Assembly (NCBI GenBank): GCA_965230495.1
Contig: OZ246004.1
Coordinates: forward strand, 558,001 to 622,000
Direction of reading: 5' to 3'
Source: JACJYM01 sp965230495
GTDB lineage: Bacteria > Bacteroidota > Bacteroidia > Chitinophagales > Saprospiraceae
DNA: 64,000 nt
Shown: piece by piece, positions 26,729 through 34,849 of the stretch
How the letters are laid out: every line of letters starts with the position of its first letter
How positions within the stretch are numbered: the first letter of the stretch is position 1
Program-made: the position numbers and the translations under genes
Notes under the pieces: model-generated
The model's input: the letters and a program-made list of their open reading frames with translations, nothing else
The model's database searches: none
Told to the model about the DNA's origin: nothing

Positions 26729-27646
26729 TTAGTTTAAAGCAGCGATTTTTTCAGCCGTAGCTTTAGCTGCACTAGTCATTATATCTAAATTTCCTGCATA
26801 GGGTGGGAGGTAATGCCCTGCACCTTTTACCTGCAAAAATACAGTGGTTTTCAACCCATAAGAGTAACCGATTCCTTCAATAAATACTGGCTCTTCTTTT
26901 GGGATTTCTTCAAATTGAATCTCTTGATGGAGGTTATAACCTGGTACATATCTATTTACTTTTTCTACCATAGCATGAATACTTTTTTTTATGGCTTCCT
27001 TATTACCACCTTGACTCAGGGTGAATACCGTATCACGCATTATAATTGGGGGTTCAGCTGGATTCAATATAATGATAGCTTTTCCTTTTTTCGCTCCTCC
27101 CACAGACTCAATAGCCGCTGCAGTCGTTTCTGTAAACTCATCAATATTAGCTCTGGTTCCCGGGCCTGCAGATTTACTCGCGATGGATGCTACTATTTCT
27201 CCATACTGTACATTGGCTACTTGGCTAACTGCTGCAACAATGGGAATAGTGGCTTGACCTCCACAGGTGACCATATTAATATTGCGAACCTCCAAATTTT
27301 CATTAAGATTTACTGGAGGAATAATATATGGTCCTATGGCCGCGGGAGTAAGGTCTATAATGGTTTTATCAGTAAAATTTTTAATACGCTCCCAATTATA
27401 ATGATGAGCTTTTGCCGATGTAGCATCAAAAATAATTCCGATATCTTTCCATATGGGTAATTCGACTAAACCATCAATGCCATTATCTACAGTTTTAATT
27501 CCGAGATTGTTTGCTCTTTGTAAACCTTCTGAGTTAGGATCGATTCCTACAAGTACTGACATCTCTAACGATTTGGAATAACGCAAAACTTTTATCATTA
27601 GATCTGTTCCTATATTTCCCGATCCTATTATTGCGACTTTGGTCAA
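26729..27646 (-). CDS. Acetaldehyde dehydrogenase (acylating)-like protein
   Basis: 305 residues, the length of DmpF/MhpF. NAD loop VAIIGSGNIGTDLMIKVLRY at 3-22; catalytic Cys in NMVTCGGQATIPIVAAVSQV (about 129); C-terminal GHYLPPYAGNLDIMTSAA. It oxidises short aldehydes to acyl-CoA with NAD and CoA, receiving its substrate from the aldolase subunit. First gene of the run through the aldolase, permease, yigZ and coaE. It is unusual to find the pair without other catabolic genes. Confidence 0.92.
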   Translation of the reverse strand: MTKVAIIGSGNIGTDLMIKVLRYSKSLEMSVLVGIDPNSEGLQRANNLGIKTVDNGIDGLVELPIWKDIGIIFDATSAKAHHYNWERIKNFTDKTIIDLTPAAIGPYIIPPVNLNENLEVRNINMVTCGGQATIPIVAAVSQVANVQYGEIVASIASKSAGPGTRANIDEFTETTAAAIESVGGAKKGKAIIILNPAEPPIIMRDTVFTLSQGGNKEAIKKSIHAMVEKVNRYVPGYNLHQEIQFEEIPKEEPVFIEGIGYSYGLKTTVFLQVKGAGHYLPPYAGNLDIMTSAAKATAEKIAALN

Positions 27647-27763
27647 AGTTCTTGATTTATTTTGGCGAAGATAGAGAAAATAAAATGTGGAAAAAGTTGC
27701 GGCAAAGAAACTTTTAAAGATTATTTAACGTTTTATTCTCTGTTAGTGCAACCAGTTTAACAT

Positions 27764-27771
27764 ACTTTTGT
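27764..27771 (+). promoter_or_regulatory. -7 box TACTTTTG for 71-aa gene
   Basis: Perfect TAnnTTTG, 31 bases before the ATG at 27803. Confidence 0.45.
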
Positions 27772-27802
27772 CTAACTACTGAAATAAGCCTTAATAGCAA
27801 TT

Positions 27803-28018
27803 ATGAAAAAACCAAATTTAAAATCTTTGTTGTCAGCAGTTCTGGTATCAATGAGTATATTTTCTTTTGCCTATCTTAATTTACAAAACCAAAAGGTATC
27901 CGAGGCAATTGCTAGTGGTAAACTAAAATTTGAAGAAATAATAGAAACTTCGCCTGAAGTTTTAGCTGATTTTTCTTTGGTAAAGGTGTTTATCTATATA
28001 GTTAAAGGAGCTTCTTAG
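27803..28018 (+). CDS. Small exported or membrane protein, unknown
   Basis: 71 residues. A hydrophobic N-terminal segment (about 9-26, SLLSAVLVSMSIFSFAYLNL) with basic residues before it resembles a signal or single anchor. The remaining residues are mildly acidic, then end with a hydrophobic VKVFIYIVKGAS. No family recognised. It has its own promoter-like box. Confidence 0.4.
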   Translation: MKKPNLKSLLSAVLVSMSIFSFAYLNLQNQKVSEAIASGKLKFEEIIETSPEVLADFSLVKVFIYIVKGAS

Positions 28019-28024
28019 TAAAGG

Positions 28025-28744
28025 TTATCCTTCAAAATGGAAAGATACGGTAAATATCTGAGAAGTTACGTTTTCCAAAACTCTGGACTCGTTTAATAGG
28101 TTATCATAAATAAGAATATTTCCAAGTCCTCTGCTAAATTTTATTTCCGGTGAGAAAATAAAATAGGGAAAGAAGAATTGGGCACCTACTCCAACTTCCC
28201 ATTGAAAATCGTGAGGCGTTATTTTTATCAAAGTACTTGCTTTTCTGGAACTACTATTTGACGAGACGTCGTAATTGTATTTTAATCCCGCCAAAACAAA
28301 AAATCGTTTGTCTTTGTAAGGATCAGACTTATAACGTATATGAAAAGGAAGTTCGAAAAATACAGACTCAACATCTCTAGAAATTGTATTTTCGGAATCA
28401 ATAGCTTTGAATTCGAAGGTCCTATTAGAAAAGGCAAATCCAGGTAAAAATCTAAAATCAAAATAATCACCCATTTTGAGGTTGGCGATCATATGAAGAT
28501 TTAATCCAACGCTACTGGCACCTTGAGTAACTCTGAGACTATCATTATTAATGAAAAACTTACTTTGTTTAACATCATATCCAGTATTATTAATACCTAC
28601 GGTTAAGCCAAAATAATAACTCTTCTGCTGAAAGTCTCTGAAATTATAGTTCTTTCCCGCATTAATCTGCCCCAGTGCCGAAAAACCAAGGAACAAACTG
28701 AAAAAGAAAGTAAGAATTACTTTGTTGCTAGATAAATTGAACAT
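28025..28744 (-). CDS. porT: PorT-like outer-membrane/periplasmic protein of the T9SS
   Basis: About 239 residues from ATG 28744 (signal-like MFNLSSNKVILTFFFSLFLG); an ATG 24 bases upstream is also in frame. Mature part is a beta-rich porin-like fold with YFGLTVGINNTGYDVKQS, typical of PorT/SprT, needed for type IX secretion in gliding or gingipain-secreting Bacteroidota. The start lies within the 3' end of ubiE, an arrangement found across the phylum. T9SS cargo candidates lie at 48609 and 51555. Function is by family; not tested here. Confidence 0.82.
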   Translation of the reverse strand: MFNLSSNKVILTFFFSLFLGFSALGQINAGKNYNFRDFQQKSYYFGLTVGINNTGYDVKQSKFFINNDSLRVTQGASSVGLNLHMIANLKMGDYFDFRFLPGFAFSNRTFEFKAIDSENTISRDVESVFFELPFHIRYKSDPYKDKRFFVLAGLKYNYDVSSNSSSRKASTLIKITPHDFQWEVGVGAQFFFPYFIFSPEIKFSRGLGNILIYDNLLNESRVLENVTSQIFTVSFHFEG

Positions 28745-29454
28745 ATCCCGAAGCTTAATGCTTTCCATTTAGTGTTTTTAAAACCTACTTTTTTTAATAT
28801 TTCAGTAAAATCATCGTAATCAGGAAAAGCCTGTACGGATTCATATAAATACTTGTACGCTCTTTGATCTTTAGATTTAACTTTCCCTATAAACGGTAAT
28901 ATTTTCGAAAAGTATATATTGAAAAGTTGTTTTAAAGGAAAAATCTTAGGTTTAGAAAACTCTAGGATCATTAAAGTCCCATTTTTCGAAAGTACTCTAT
29001 GCATTTCTTGCAAACCCTTTTCTAGGTTTTCAAAATTTCTTACTCCGAACGCAGCCATGACTACGTCAAAATAATCAGACTCATATTTTAGATTTTCTGA
29101 GTCACCAAGCTCAAGTTTTATTACATTTTCGAGCGACTTTTGAGCAATTTTTTTATCTCCTATTTTAATCATTTCATTAGAAATGTCTAAACCAATTATT
29201 TCATCAGGTTTAAGCTTTTGAGCTGCCTCAATTGCTAGGTCTGCTGTGCCAGTGGCAATATCCAAGATTTTATTGGATTTGACGCTTTGAAGTTGTTTTA
29301 TGGCCTTTTTTCTCCAAATAACGTCAATTCCAACGGTCAAGAACCTATTAAGAAAATCATAGTAAGGAGCAATGTTGTCAAACATGCCCGTCACTTGGCT
29401 TTTCTTACTTTCCTTTTTGGATAAATATGGAGTAACTTTATCTATATCTCCCAT
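28717..29454 (-). CDS. ubiE: Demethylmenaquinone methyltransferase UbiE/MenG
   Basis: 245 residues. SAM-binding motifs: VTGMFDNIAPYYDFLNRFLT (21-40), ILDIATGTADLAIEAA (motif I, about 63-78) and LVILEFSKPK-like LMILEFSKPKIFPLKQLF near 155-172. It makes menaquinone from demethylmenaquinone; consistent with menaquinone as respiratory quinone in Bacteroidota. Overlaps porT downstream. Confidence 0.94.
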   Translation of the reverse strand: MGDIDKVTPYLSKKESKKSQVTGMFDNIAPYYDFLNRFLTVGIDVIWRKKAIKQLQSVKSNKILDIATGTADLAIEAAQKLKPDEIIGLDISNEMIKIGDKKIAQKSLENVIKLELGDSENLKYESDYFDVVMAAFGVRNFENLEKGLQEMHRVLSKNGTLMILEFSKPKIFPLKQLFNIYFSKILPFIGKVKSKDQRAYKYLYESVQAFPDYDDFTEILKKVGFKNTKWKALSFGICSIYLATK

Positions 29455-29498
29455 TAATTTTTTTATTCTAACACAAAACTAAGGTAAATTGATGTCTT

Positions 29499-30317
29499 CT
29501 AATAGGATTCTTTTTCATTTGGAAAATCTCCACTTTTAACGTCGTCCACATAAGATTGCACTGCTCCCTGAATTTCTTCAAATAGATTTAGATATCTTCT
29601 TAAAAATCGGGGAGAAAAATCCTTTGTAATACCGAGCATGTCATGTAAGACTAAAACCTGGCCATCGGCATATTGTCCACCTCCAATACCTATAGTAGGA
29701 ATATTGATACTTTCCGTTACTTTTTTGGTTAACTGAGCAGGTATTTTTTCCAGAACAACACCAAAACACCCCAACTCCTCTAATAATTTACTGTCCTTAA
29801 GTAGTTTGTCAGCTTCTTGTTGTTTCTTAGCCCGTACGGTATAAGTCCCGAATTTATAAATACTTTGAGGTATTAATCCTAGATGACCCATCACCGGCAC
29901 TCCAGCTTTCAAAATTCTGGCAATACTATCAGCAATTTCTTCACCACCTTCTAACTTTACAGCGTGAGCACCTGATTCTTTCATGATGCGAATAGCAGAA
30001 TTAAGAGCTTTTTTCGAATCACCTTGATAGGTTCCAAATGGTAAATCAACTACCACAAGAGACCGATTGACTGCACGAACTACCGATTGAGCGTGATAGA
30101 TCATCTGATCCAATGTAATAGGTAGGGTGGTTTCGTGCCCTGCCATGACATTAGAAGCACTATCACCTACTAAAATAATGTCCACTCCTCCTGCATCTAC
30201 AATTTTGGCCAGACTATAATCATATGAGGTTAACATGGCTATTTTTTCGCCATTTTGTTTCATTGATTGCAGTATATGGGTTGTTACTCTTTTAATTTCT
30301 TTTTTAGCTGTTGACAT
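29499..30317 (-). CDS. panB: 3-methyl-2-oxobutanoate hydroxymethyltransferase
   Basis: 272 residues. MLTSYDYSLAKIVDAGGVDI (28-47) and LVGDSASNVMAGHETTLPIT (49-68) mark the metal and ketoisovalerate site; HAVKLEGGEEIADSI and VMGHLGLIPQSI follow. First committed step of pantothenate, the precursor of CoA; the final CoA gene coaE is also in this window, but separately placed. Own promoter box at 30338. Confidence 0.96.
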   Translation of the reverse strand: MSTAKKEIKRVTTHILQSMKQNGEKIAMLTSYDYSLAKIVDAGGVDIILVGDSASNVMAGHETTLPITLDQMIYHAQSVVRAVNRSLVVVDLPFGTYQGDSKKALNSAIRIMKESGAHAVKLEGGEEIADSIARILKAGVPVMGHLGLIPQSIYKFGTYTVRAKKQQEADKLLKDSKLLEELGCFGVVLEKIPAQLTKKVTESINIPTIGIGGGQYADGQVLVLHDMLGITKDFSPRFLRRYLNLFEEIQGAVQSYVDDVKSGDFPNEKESY

Positions 30318-30337
30318 TTATCATGTTTTGAAGAACG

Positions 30338-30345
30338 CAAATATA
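30338..30345 (-). promoter_or_regulatory. -7 box TATATTTG for panB
   Basis: Minus-strand TATATTTG matches TAnnTTTG, 20 bases before the panB ATG; a TTTTG lies 16 bases further up, shorter than usual spacing. Confidence 0.5.
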
Positions 30346-30476
30346 ATTCTTAAATTCATTTCAAAATGAGCGACCAAAAATATCTAGTATCTAATATTGA
30401 TTTACTTGTAAACGACATATACAAGTAGATTTTACGTTTTGTTTTTAATTAGGTGTATCAATCACTTAAAAAAAAT

Positions 30477-30484
30477 TACTTTTG
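30477..30484 (+). promoter_or_regulatory. -7 box TACTTTTG deciding start of lipoprotein gene
   Basis: Perfect TAnnTTTG; its last bases coincide with a potential TTG start at 30482, which therefore cannot be translated. The next in-frame ATG, 30509, is the true start. Confidence 0.55.
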
Positions 30485-30508
30485 CGACTTAGAAAATTAG
30501 AAATTAAT

Positions 30509-31483
30509 ATGAAGCAAACTTTATTCCTTTCGCTGCTCTCTTTGCTATTTTTTTGCTCATGTTCAAATGATTTTGAACTTATAGAGGAAAAAAAGGAAAT
30601 TCCAGTAGTATATGGCTTGTTAGATGCTTCTCAGAATAACCAATTTATAAGATTGGAAAGAGCTTTTGCGGATGAAAATATTTCAGGGTTAGAAATTGCT
30701 CAAAATCCAGATTCCCTGTATTATAAAGATGCGATTGTGAAAGTAACAAATGTGAGAACAGGTGTCGAATACGTATTTACTGAAATAGATGGAAATGATA
30801 TAGGTTTGGTAAGAGATCCAGATGGTGTTTTTGCTACTGATCCGAATACTTTGTACACTTTTCCTACGGGTTCAATGGATTTAAACTATACGGATGATTA
30901 CAAATTAACAGTCCTTTTAAAAGAAGAAGAATTTCTCACTGCGGAAACTAAAGTAGTTAATCAGCCTAGATTTCAGTCTCCGTCATCAAGTCAACCTAAT
31001 ATAAATTTTAAGTATGGTACTGATTTTAGAATAGATTTTGAACATAGGGACAATGGGGTGCTTGGAGATGTGAGATTTGTAGTAAGATTGATTGAATTTG
31101 ATGTAGAAGGAAATACAGAAGAGATTTCTATTGTCTGGGACGTAGAGAGAGCGATTGATAATGGTAGAACAGAGGTCAATGGAGAAGATTTTTACACACT
31201 TATTGCTTCAGCCTTAGAGGAGAAGGCAGGAATAAGAAGAAGTTTGGTTAGTGTTGACCTTGAAATAGTAAGTGGAGGTGAATCTATTTCTAATTTCGTT
31301 AACGTTGGTTTGGCCAATGCAGGAATTACTTCATCGGGCGAAACTCCTGTCTTTACGAATCTATCTAGGGGAGTAGGAATATTTTCTTCAAAAAACAGGA
31401 CTATAGGCGTGTACGGTCTCACTCAACAATCTCAAGATTCATTAAGAAACGGTATATATACTAAACATTTAAACTTTGAATAA
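30509..31483 (+). CDS. Lipoprotein of unknown function
   Basis: 324 residues from ATG 30509. Signal MKQTLFLSLLSLLFFCSCSN with lipobox Cys at about 18. After it, EIPVVYGLLDASQNNQFIRL opens a beta-sandwich-like protein of the kind found in Bacteroidota lipoproteins similar to DUF4249. The TTG at 30482 sits within the promoter box and is rejected. The downstream gene overlaps by 8 bases. Function not known. Confidence 0.7.
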   Translation: MKQTLFLSLLSLLFFCSCSNDFELIEEKKEIPVVYGLLDASQNNQFIRLERAFADENISGLEIAQNPDSLYYKDAIVKVTNVRTGVEYVFTEIDGNDIGLVRDPDGVFATDPNTLYTFPTGSMDLNYTDDYKLTVLLKEEEFLTAETKVVNQPRFQSPSSSQPNINFKYGTDFRIDFEHRDNGVLGDVRFVVRLIEFDVEGNTEEISIVWDVERAIDNGRTEVNGEDFYTLIASALEEKAGIRRSLVSVDLEIVSGGESISNFVNVGLANAGITSSGETPVFTNLSRGVGIFSSKNRTIGVYGLTQQSQDSLRNGIYTKHLNFE

Positions 31484-31934
31484 ATTTACCTATTGTCTTT
31501 TTTTTTCTTGCCTAATTTCTCTTTTGGCGTGTGATAATAAACAGCCTGAAATTCAAAGCAGAAATAAAGAAGGTATTCATGTTAATATTGATTTTAGGGC
31601 AGGAGAGACCTTAGATAATTATGAGTATTTGTCTTTACCATTTAATCTTGCAAGCAATATGGATTTAACAGCGACTGACAGCCTTTTTGTGGTGTTGGGA
31701 AGTCGAATAGGAGAATCTCATACCTGGGTAAGACCAATAGCTAAATTAACAATAGAGGAATCGGTTGGGCAAAAAACTTATATTATTTCTCAAAGGGTAG
31801 ATCAGAAAAGAGCGGATTTTAATGACTTGATTACTGAATATGCCAGTGTTAAATGGATGGTTGAACAGTATTTGACTAGTTATAAAGGAATAGGTGCGGT
31901 CAGATTAGTTGGTTGGGAATCTTACAAAAATTAG
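31476..31934 (+). CDS. Small lipoprotein, unknown
   Basis: 152 residues from a TTG overlapping the stop of the preceding gene. Signal ends ISLLACDN (Cys19). Mature part: VNIDFRAGETLDNYEYLSLP and a C-terminal SYKGIGAVRLVGWESYKN. I do not recognise a family. The overlap suggests it works with the upstream lipoprotein at the cell envelope. Confidence 0.55.
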   Translation: MNKFTYCLFFSCLISLLACDNKQPEIQSRNKEGIHVNIDFRAGETLDNYEYLSLPFNLASNMDLTATDSLFVVLGSRIGESHTWVRPIAKLTIEESVGQKTYIISQRVDQKRADFNDLITEYASVKWMVEQYLTSYKGIGAVRLVGWESYKN

Positions 31935-31984
31935 ACTTGAACAAATTATTTATTTTTGGGTTATCTAACCATTGGTATTAATTC

Positions 31985-33169
31985 ATGATCAAAACCAAAT
32001 CTTATATAAACAGCTCTTCTACTGAGTTGGATTTCATTTTTAGCAGTGATTTTGAAAGCATCAGGGAGTATTGGAAGGACCTTGGTATAAGAGATGTATT
32101 GGCAAGTGATAAATATTTAAGTTTTATCAAAGGAAAGATTTCTGATGGTATTGAAGTGTTTTACGCGGTTGTCAAACAAGGAGAAATACCTGTAGGTGGG
32201 TTGATTTTTCAACTCAAGAAAATAACCCTTTCGGAGAGTATTAGAGATGATGGGGCAAATTTTTTAATAAGCTCTTTTAAAAAGGTATCGAAGTTTATTC
32301 TTGAAAAAACCATGGATATCTACACTCTTACCTGCGGAAATTTATACGTTACAGGAGAGTATTCATTTAATTGTAATAGGGACATCGAACAGGAAAGAAA
32401 GCTTGAATTGATGAAAAAGACATCAGAGCTTCTAGCCTCAGCTTTGGAAAAGGAAAGAAGAATAAATGTAGGCTTATACCTATACAAAGACTTTTATATT
32501 CAGGATAACCAGAATATTTTACAAGCAGCGGAATTCTCGGTACAACCAAACATGGTAATGGATATTGTTTGGCCAGACAAAGAATCGTATCTCAAGGATT
32601 TTAAGTCAAAATATAGAGTGAGATATCGTAAATCAAAAAAGTGTATCTCTTCTTTAACAAGAAAGGAACTGGATGAAGAACTTTTGGAATCCTATCAAAA
32701 TGATATTTACAGATTATACAGAAGTGTATCTGATAATGCAGGCTTTAATCTCTTTATTTTGTCTAAGGATTATTTCTATCAGTTAAAGAAATCCTTAACT
32801 GAAGATTGCAGGGTATATGGATACTTTGATTCGGAGAATAAACTGGTTGCATTTTATTCATTAATTCTCAATAATGCTGAGCTTGAAGCTCATTTTTTGG
32901 GTTACGAAAAGGAGTTAAACAGTAAGCATCAGTTATATCAAAATATGCTTTTTGACATTGTTGAAGAAGCTATATCCAACAGCAATAAAAGAATTAATTT
33001 TTCACGTACTGCTCTTGAAATAAAATCAACGGTAGGAGCTTATCCAAGAGAAATGTATTTATATCTGAAACATAAAAATTCATTTTTGAATAAACTTCTA
33101 CCGCATCTTGTGAAGTATTTTATGCCGAAGTATGAGTTTGTTCCCAGATCGCCTTTCAAACAAAATTAA
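31985..33169 (+). CDS. GNAT/FemAB-like acyltransferase (BioF2-like domain)
   Basis: 394 residues, soluble. The middle (SKYRVRYRKSKKCISSLTRK, about 208-227) resembles the K-R-R-xx-x-S segment of FemAB/BioF2-like acyltransferase folds, and the C-terminal half (VYGYFDSENKLVAFYSLILN, about 277-296) has the beta-hairpin and acceptor strand of GNAT. Members transfer amino acids or acyl groups in envelope polymer formation. Substrate unknown. Own transcription unit, convergent with the secreted protein at 33166. Confidence 0.65.
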   Translation: MIKTKSYINSSSTELDFIFSSDFESIREYWKDLGIRDVLASDKYLSFIKGKISDGIEVFYAVVKQGEIPVGGLIFQLKKITLSESIRDDGANFLISSFKKVSKFILEKTMDIYTLTCGNLYVTGEYSFNCNRDIEQERKLELMKKTSELLASALEKERRINVGLYLYKDFYIQDNQNILQAAEFSVQPNMVMDIVWPDKESYLKDFKSKYRVRYRKSKKCISSLTRKELDEELLESYQNDIYRLYRSVSDNAGFNLFILSKDYFYQLKKSLTEDCRVYGYFDSENKLVAFYSLILNNAELEAHFLGYEKELNSKHQLYQNMLFDIVEEAISNSNKRINFSRTALEIKSTVGAYPREMYLYLKHKNSFLNKLLPHLVKYFMPKYEFVPRSPFKQN

Positions 33170-33783
33170 TCAAAAAGACTTTTGGTAAAGATCAATTTTC
33201 GTTTTTCATTTCTACTACGCCATATCAAATCATTTTTTCGAAATTGTATAGTCTCTCCTTTGTTGTTTTCGAATGTGTTCCTGCGATCGGTTTTATAGTA
33301 ATTAGTCCATCTTTTATCGCTTTTAAGCCTTACTTGAATATCTAAACCGTTATGTCTTATTTCTAAAGGGGTGTTTATTTGATTAGAAACCCATAGACTT
33401 CTTTCGTCTTCATAACTTTGGAAATGATAATCGTCATTCCAGTCGCAGTGATATCCACGATCTTGGTATCTATTTCTTTTTATCAAAATTAAGGAGCGTT
33501 TTCGTCTATTGTCAAAGTATTTGATCTTATTTTTATTGAGTACTTTAATTTTACTACCATTATAAGATCTAAACTTTCGTTTGCTTATTCTATGAAAATG
33601 GATTTCCCCTTTTCCATGTCTTCTGATATTGAAATCAACTACTAATTCATCTCCAAACCTTTCGATTTGCACTAGCCTATCTAGGCTAGGACTATACCAT
33701 CTTCCCGAAATGGATCCTTTATGGCTGGCAAATGAAGAAAGGGTAATCAGCATACCAAATGTAATAAGTAATAATCTTTTCAT
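33166..33783 (-). CDS. Secreted basic protein of unknown function
   Basis: 205 residues. Signal peptide MKRLLLITFGMLITLSSFAS to about 20. The mature protein is Arg/Lys/Tyr-rich, with three WYS/RDGL-like beta segments (ISGRWYSPSLDRLVQIERFG, HCDWNDDYHFQSYED). No family recognised. High basic content may mean binding to acidic surface polymers; that is speculation. Confidence 0.55.
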   Translation of the reverse strand: MKRLLLITFGMLITLSSFASHKGSISGRWYSPSLDRLVQIERFGDELVVDFNIRRHGKGEIHFHRISKRKFRSYNGSKIKVLNKNKIKYFDNRRKRSLILIKRNRYQDRGYHCDWNDDYHFQSYEDERSLWVSNQINTPLEIRHNGLDIQVRLKSDKRWTNYYKTDRRNTFENNKGETIQFRKNDLIWRSRNEKRKLIFTKSLFD

Positions 33784-34059
33784 CTCAACTAAGTTTATAC
33801 AGACAACGTAATAAAGATGTACTAAAAAGCTAAGAAAATGTTATGTTTTTATTAATGGGCAAAAGATTGCCAAGACAATGTTTTTGATAGAAAATGAACG
33901 GATAATAAACTGGAAATAAGAGTTGTGTTAAAAATGGATATTTAGAGAAGAGTGAAATGACTTATTTTCGAGTTCGTTTCCTGAAACCAGAATATAATTA
34001 AGATTTGCTATAGTAAACTTAATAGAGTATTGCAATTATATGATGACTATCATGTATTA
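33784..34059. other. Non-coding stretch before tRNA-Glu terminator
   Basis: 276 bases, AT-rich, with no good ORF, repeat or RNA that I recognise. Confidence 0.4.
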
Positions 34060-34100
34060 TAAAAAAAAAGACCTAACTGATAATCAATCAATTAGGTCTT
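34060..34100 (-). terminator. Rho-independent terminator of tRNA-Glu
   Basis: Read on the minus strand: arms AAGACCTAA and TTAGGTCTT (34092-34100 and 34068-34076) followed by a run of nine T. It is a strong terminator 7-15 bases after the tRNA 3' end. Confidence 0.8.
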
Positions 34101-34106
34101 GATTTG

Positions 34107-34178
34107 TAGCCCGTAGGGGATTCGAACCCCTGCTACCAGGATGAAAACCTGGCGTCCTAACCCCTAGACGAACGGGCC
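34107..34178 (-). tRNA. tRNA-Glu, anticodon UUC
   Basis: 72 nt cloverleaf on the minus strand: acceptor GGCCCGT (5', 34172-34178) pairs with ACGGGCT; D-arm TCTAGGGGTTAGGA; anticodon stem CCAGG / CCTGG around the loop TTTTCAT, anticodon TTC (UUC); T-arm with GGTTCGAATC; discriminator A at 34107. The CCA is not encoded. It stands alone, with its own terminator. Confidence 0.97.
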
Positions 34179-34449
34179 AATAAATGCTATCAAAGAAAAC
34201 GTTTTTTCTAAAAGCAGTGCAAATATATAATCTTTTTTAAAATACAAAACCATTTATAGAAATTTATTTTTTCATTTTAAAAGAGACTGCTAATACCTAA
34301 AATTAATAACGATTGTTGAGTTAGATTATCTTAATTGAAAGAAAAGAATGCAGGATAAAACTAAATATATCGTCAATAAACATTACATTTGCAGCCGCTT
34401 AATTCAGATTTTCGTAATCTGTCATTAGTAAACTTATAAATTTTTAAAA
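34179..34449. other. Non-coding region with rpsO promoter
   Basis: 271 bases between the tRNA-Glu gene and rpsO. The only recognisable signal is the -7 box at 34384. The tract from it to the ATG is a possible rpsO mRNA leader; no S15-type pseudoknot is evident by eye. Confidence 0.35.
34384..34391 (+). promoter_or_regulatory. -7 box TACATTTG for rpsO
   Basis: Perfect TAnnTTTG, giving a leader of about 50 nt for rpsO. Confidence 0.5.
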
Positions 34450-34725
34450 ATGCCAAATTATTTACCACCGGAAAAAAAGAAAGAAATATTTGCCGAATAT
34501 GGTGGGTCGGCTGAAAATACGGGTTCAATAGAGGGCCAAATTGCTTTGTTTACTCATAGGATACAGGGCCTTTCTGATCATTTAAGAAGCAATAAAAAGG
34601 ATCACGCTAGTAGAAAGACATTGCTTACTTTGGTAGGTAAAAGACGTCGATTACTTAAATATCTTGGCTCAAAAGATATTCAAAAATATAGAGATATACT
34701 AGAGAAACTAGGTATCAGAAAATAA
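34450..34725 (+). CDS. rpsO: 30S ribosomal protein S15
   Basis: 91 residues; typical S15: TGSIEGQIALFTHRIQGLSD (22-41), HLRSNKKDHASRKTLLTLVG and KRRRLLKYLGSKD at 64-76. Binds 16S rRNA central domain. The classic partner pnp follows 125 bases downstream after a terminator-like hairpin, the usual rpsO-pnp order. Confidence 0.97.
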   Translation: MPNYLPPEKKKEIFAEYGGSAENTGSIEGQIALFTHRIQGLSDHLRSNKKDHASRKTLLTLVGKRRRLLKYLGSKDIQKYRDILEKLGIRK

Positions 34726-34731
34726 ACTAAT

Positions 34732-34764
34732 AAGGGAGTATTGTAGATAAATGCTCCCTTTTTA
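34732..34764 (+). terminator. Terminator/attenuator between rpsO and pnp
   Basis: Arms AAGGGAGTATT (34732-34742) and AATGCTCCCTT (34750-34760), one G-U pair, followed by a T run. In other bacteria a similar hairpin ends most rpsO transcripts and is a processing site. Confidence 0.75.
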
Positions 34765-34849
34765 GTTCAGTTCTTACGGTTTCATCCTATTTTAAGACAT
34801 TCTATACCCACATGATAAATTAATTTGAATAAAAAAATACGTACACAAT

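Noticed and set aside
26813..27460. Plus-strand frame of 215 codons
   Set aside because: Antisense to acetaldehyde dehydrogenase; rich in Tyr, Phe and Cys with no family signal.
30482..30508. TTG start of the 30509 lipoprotein
   Set aside because: The TTG is inside a perfect -7 promoter box, so it cannot be translated.
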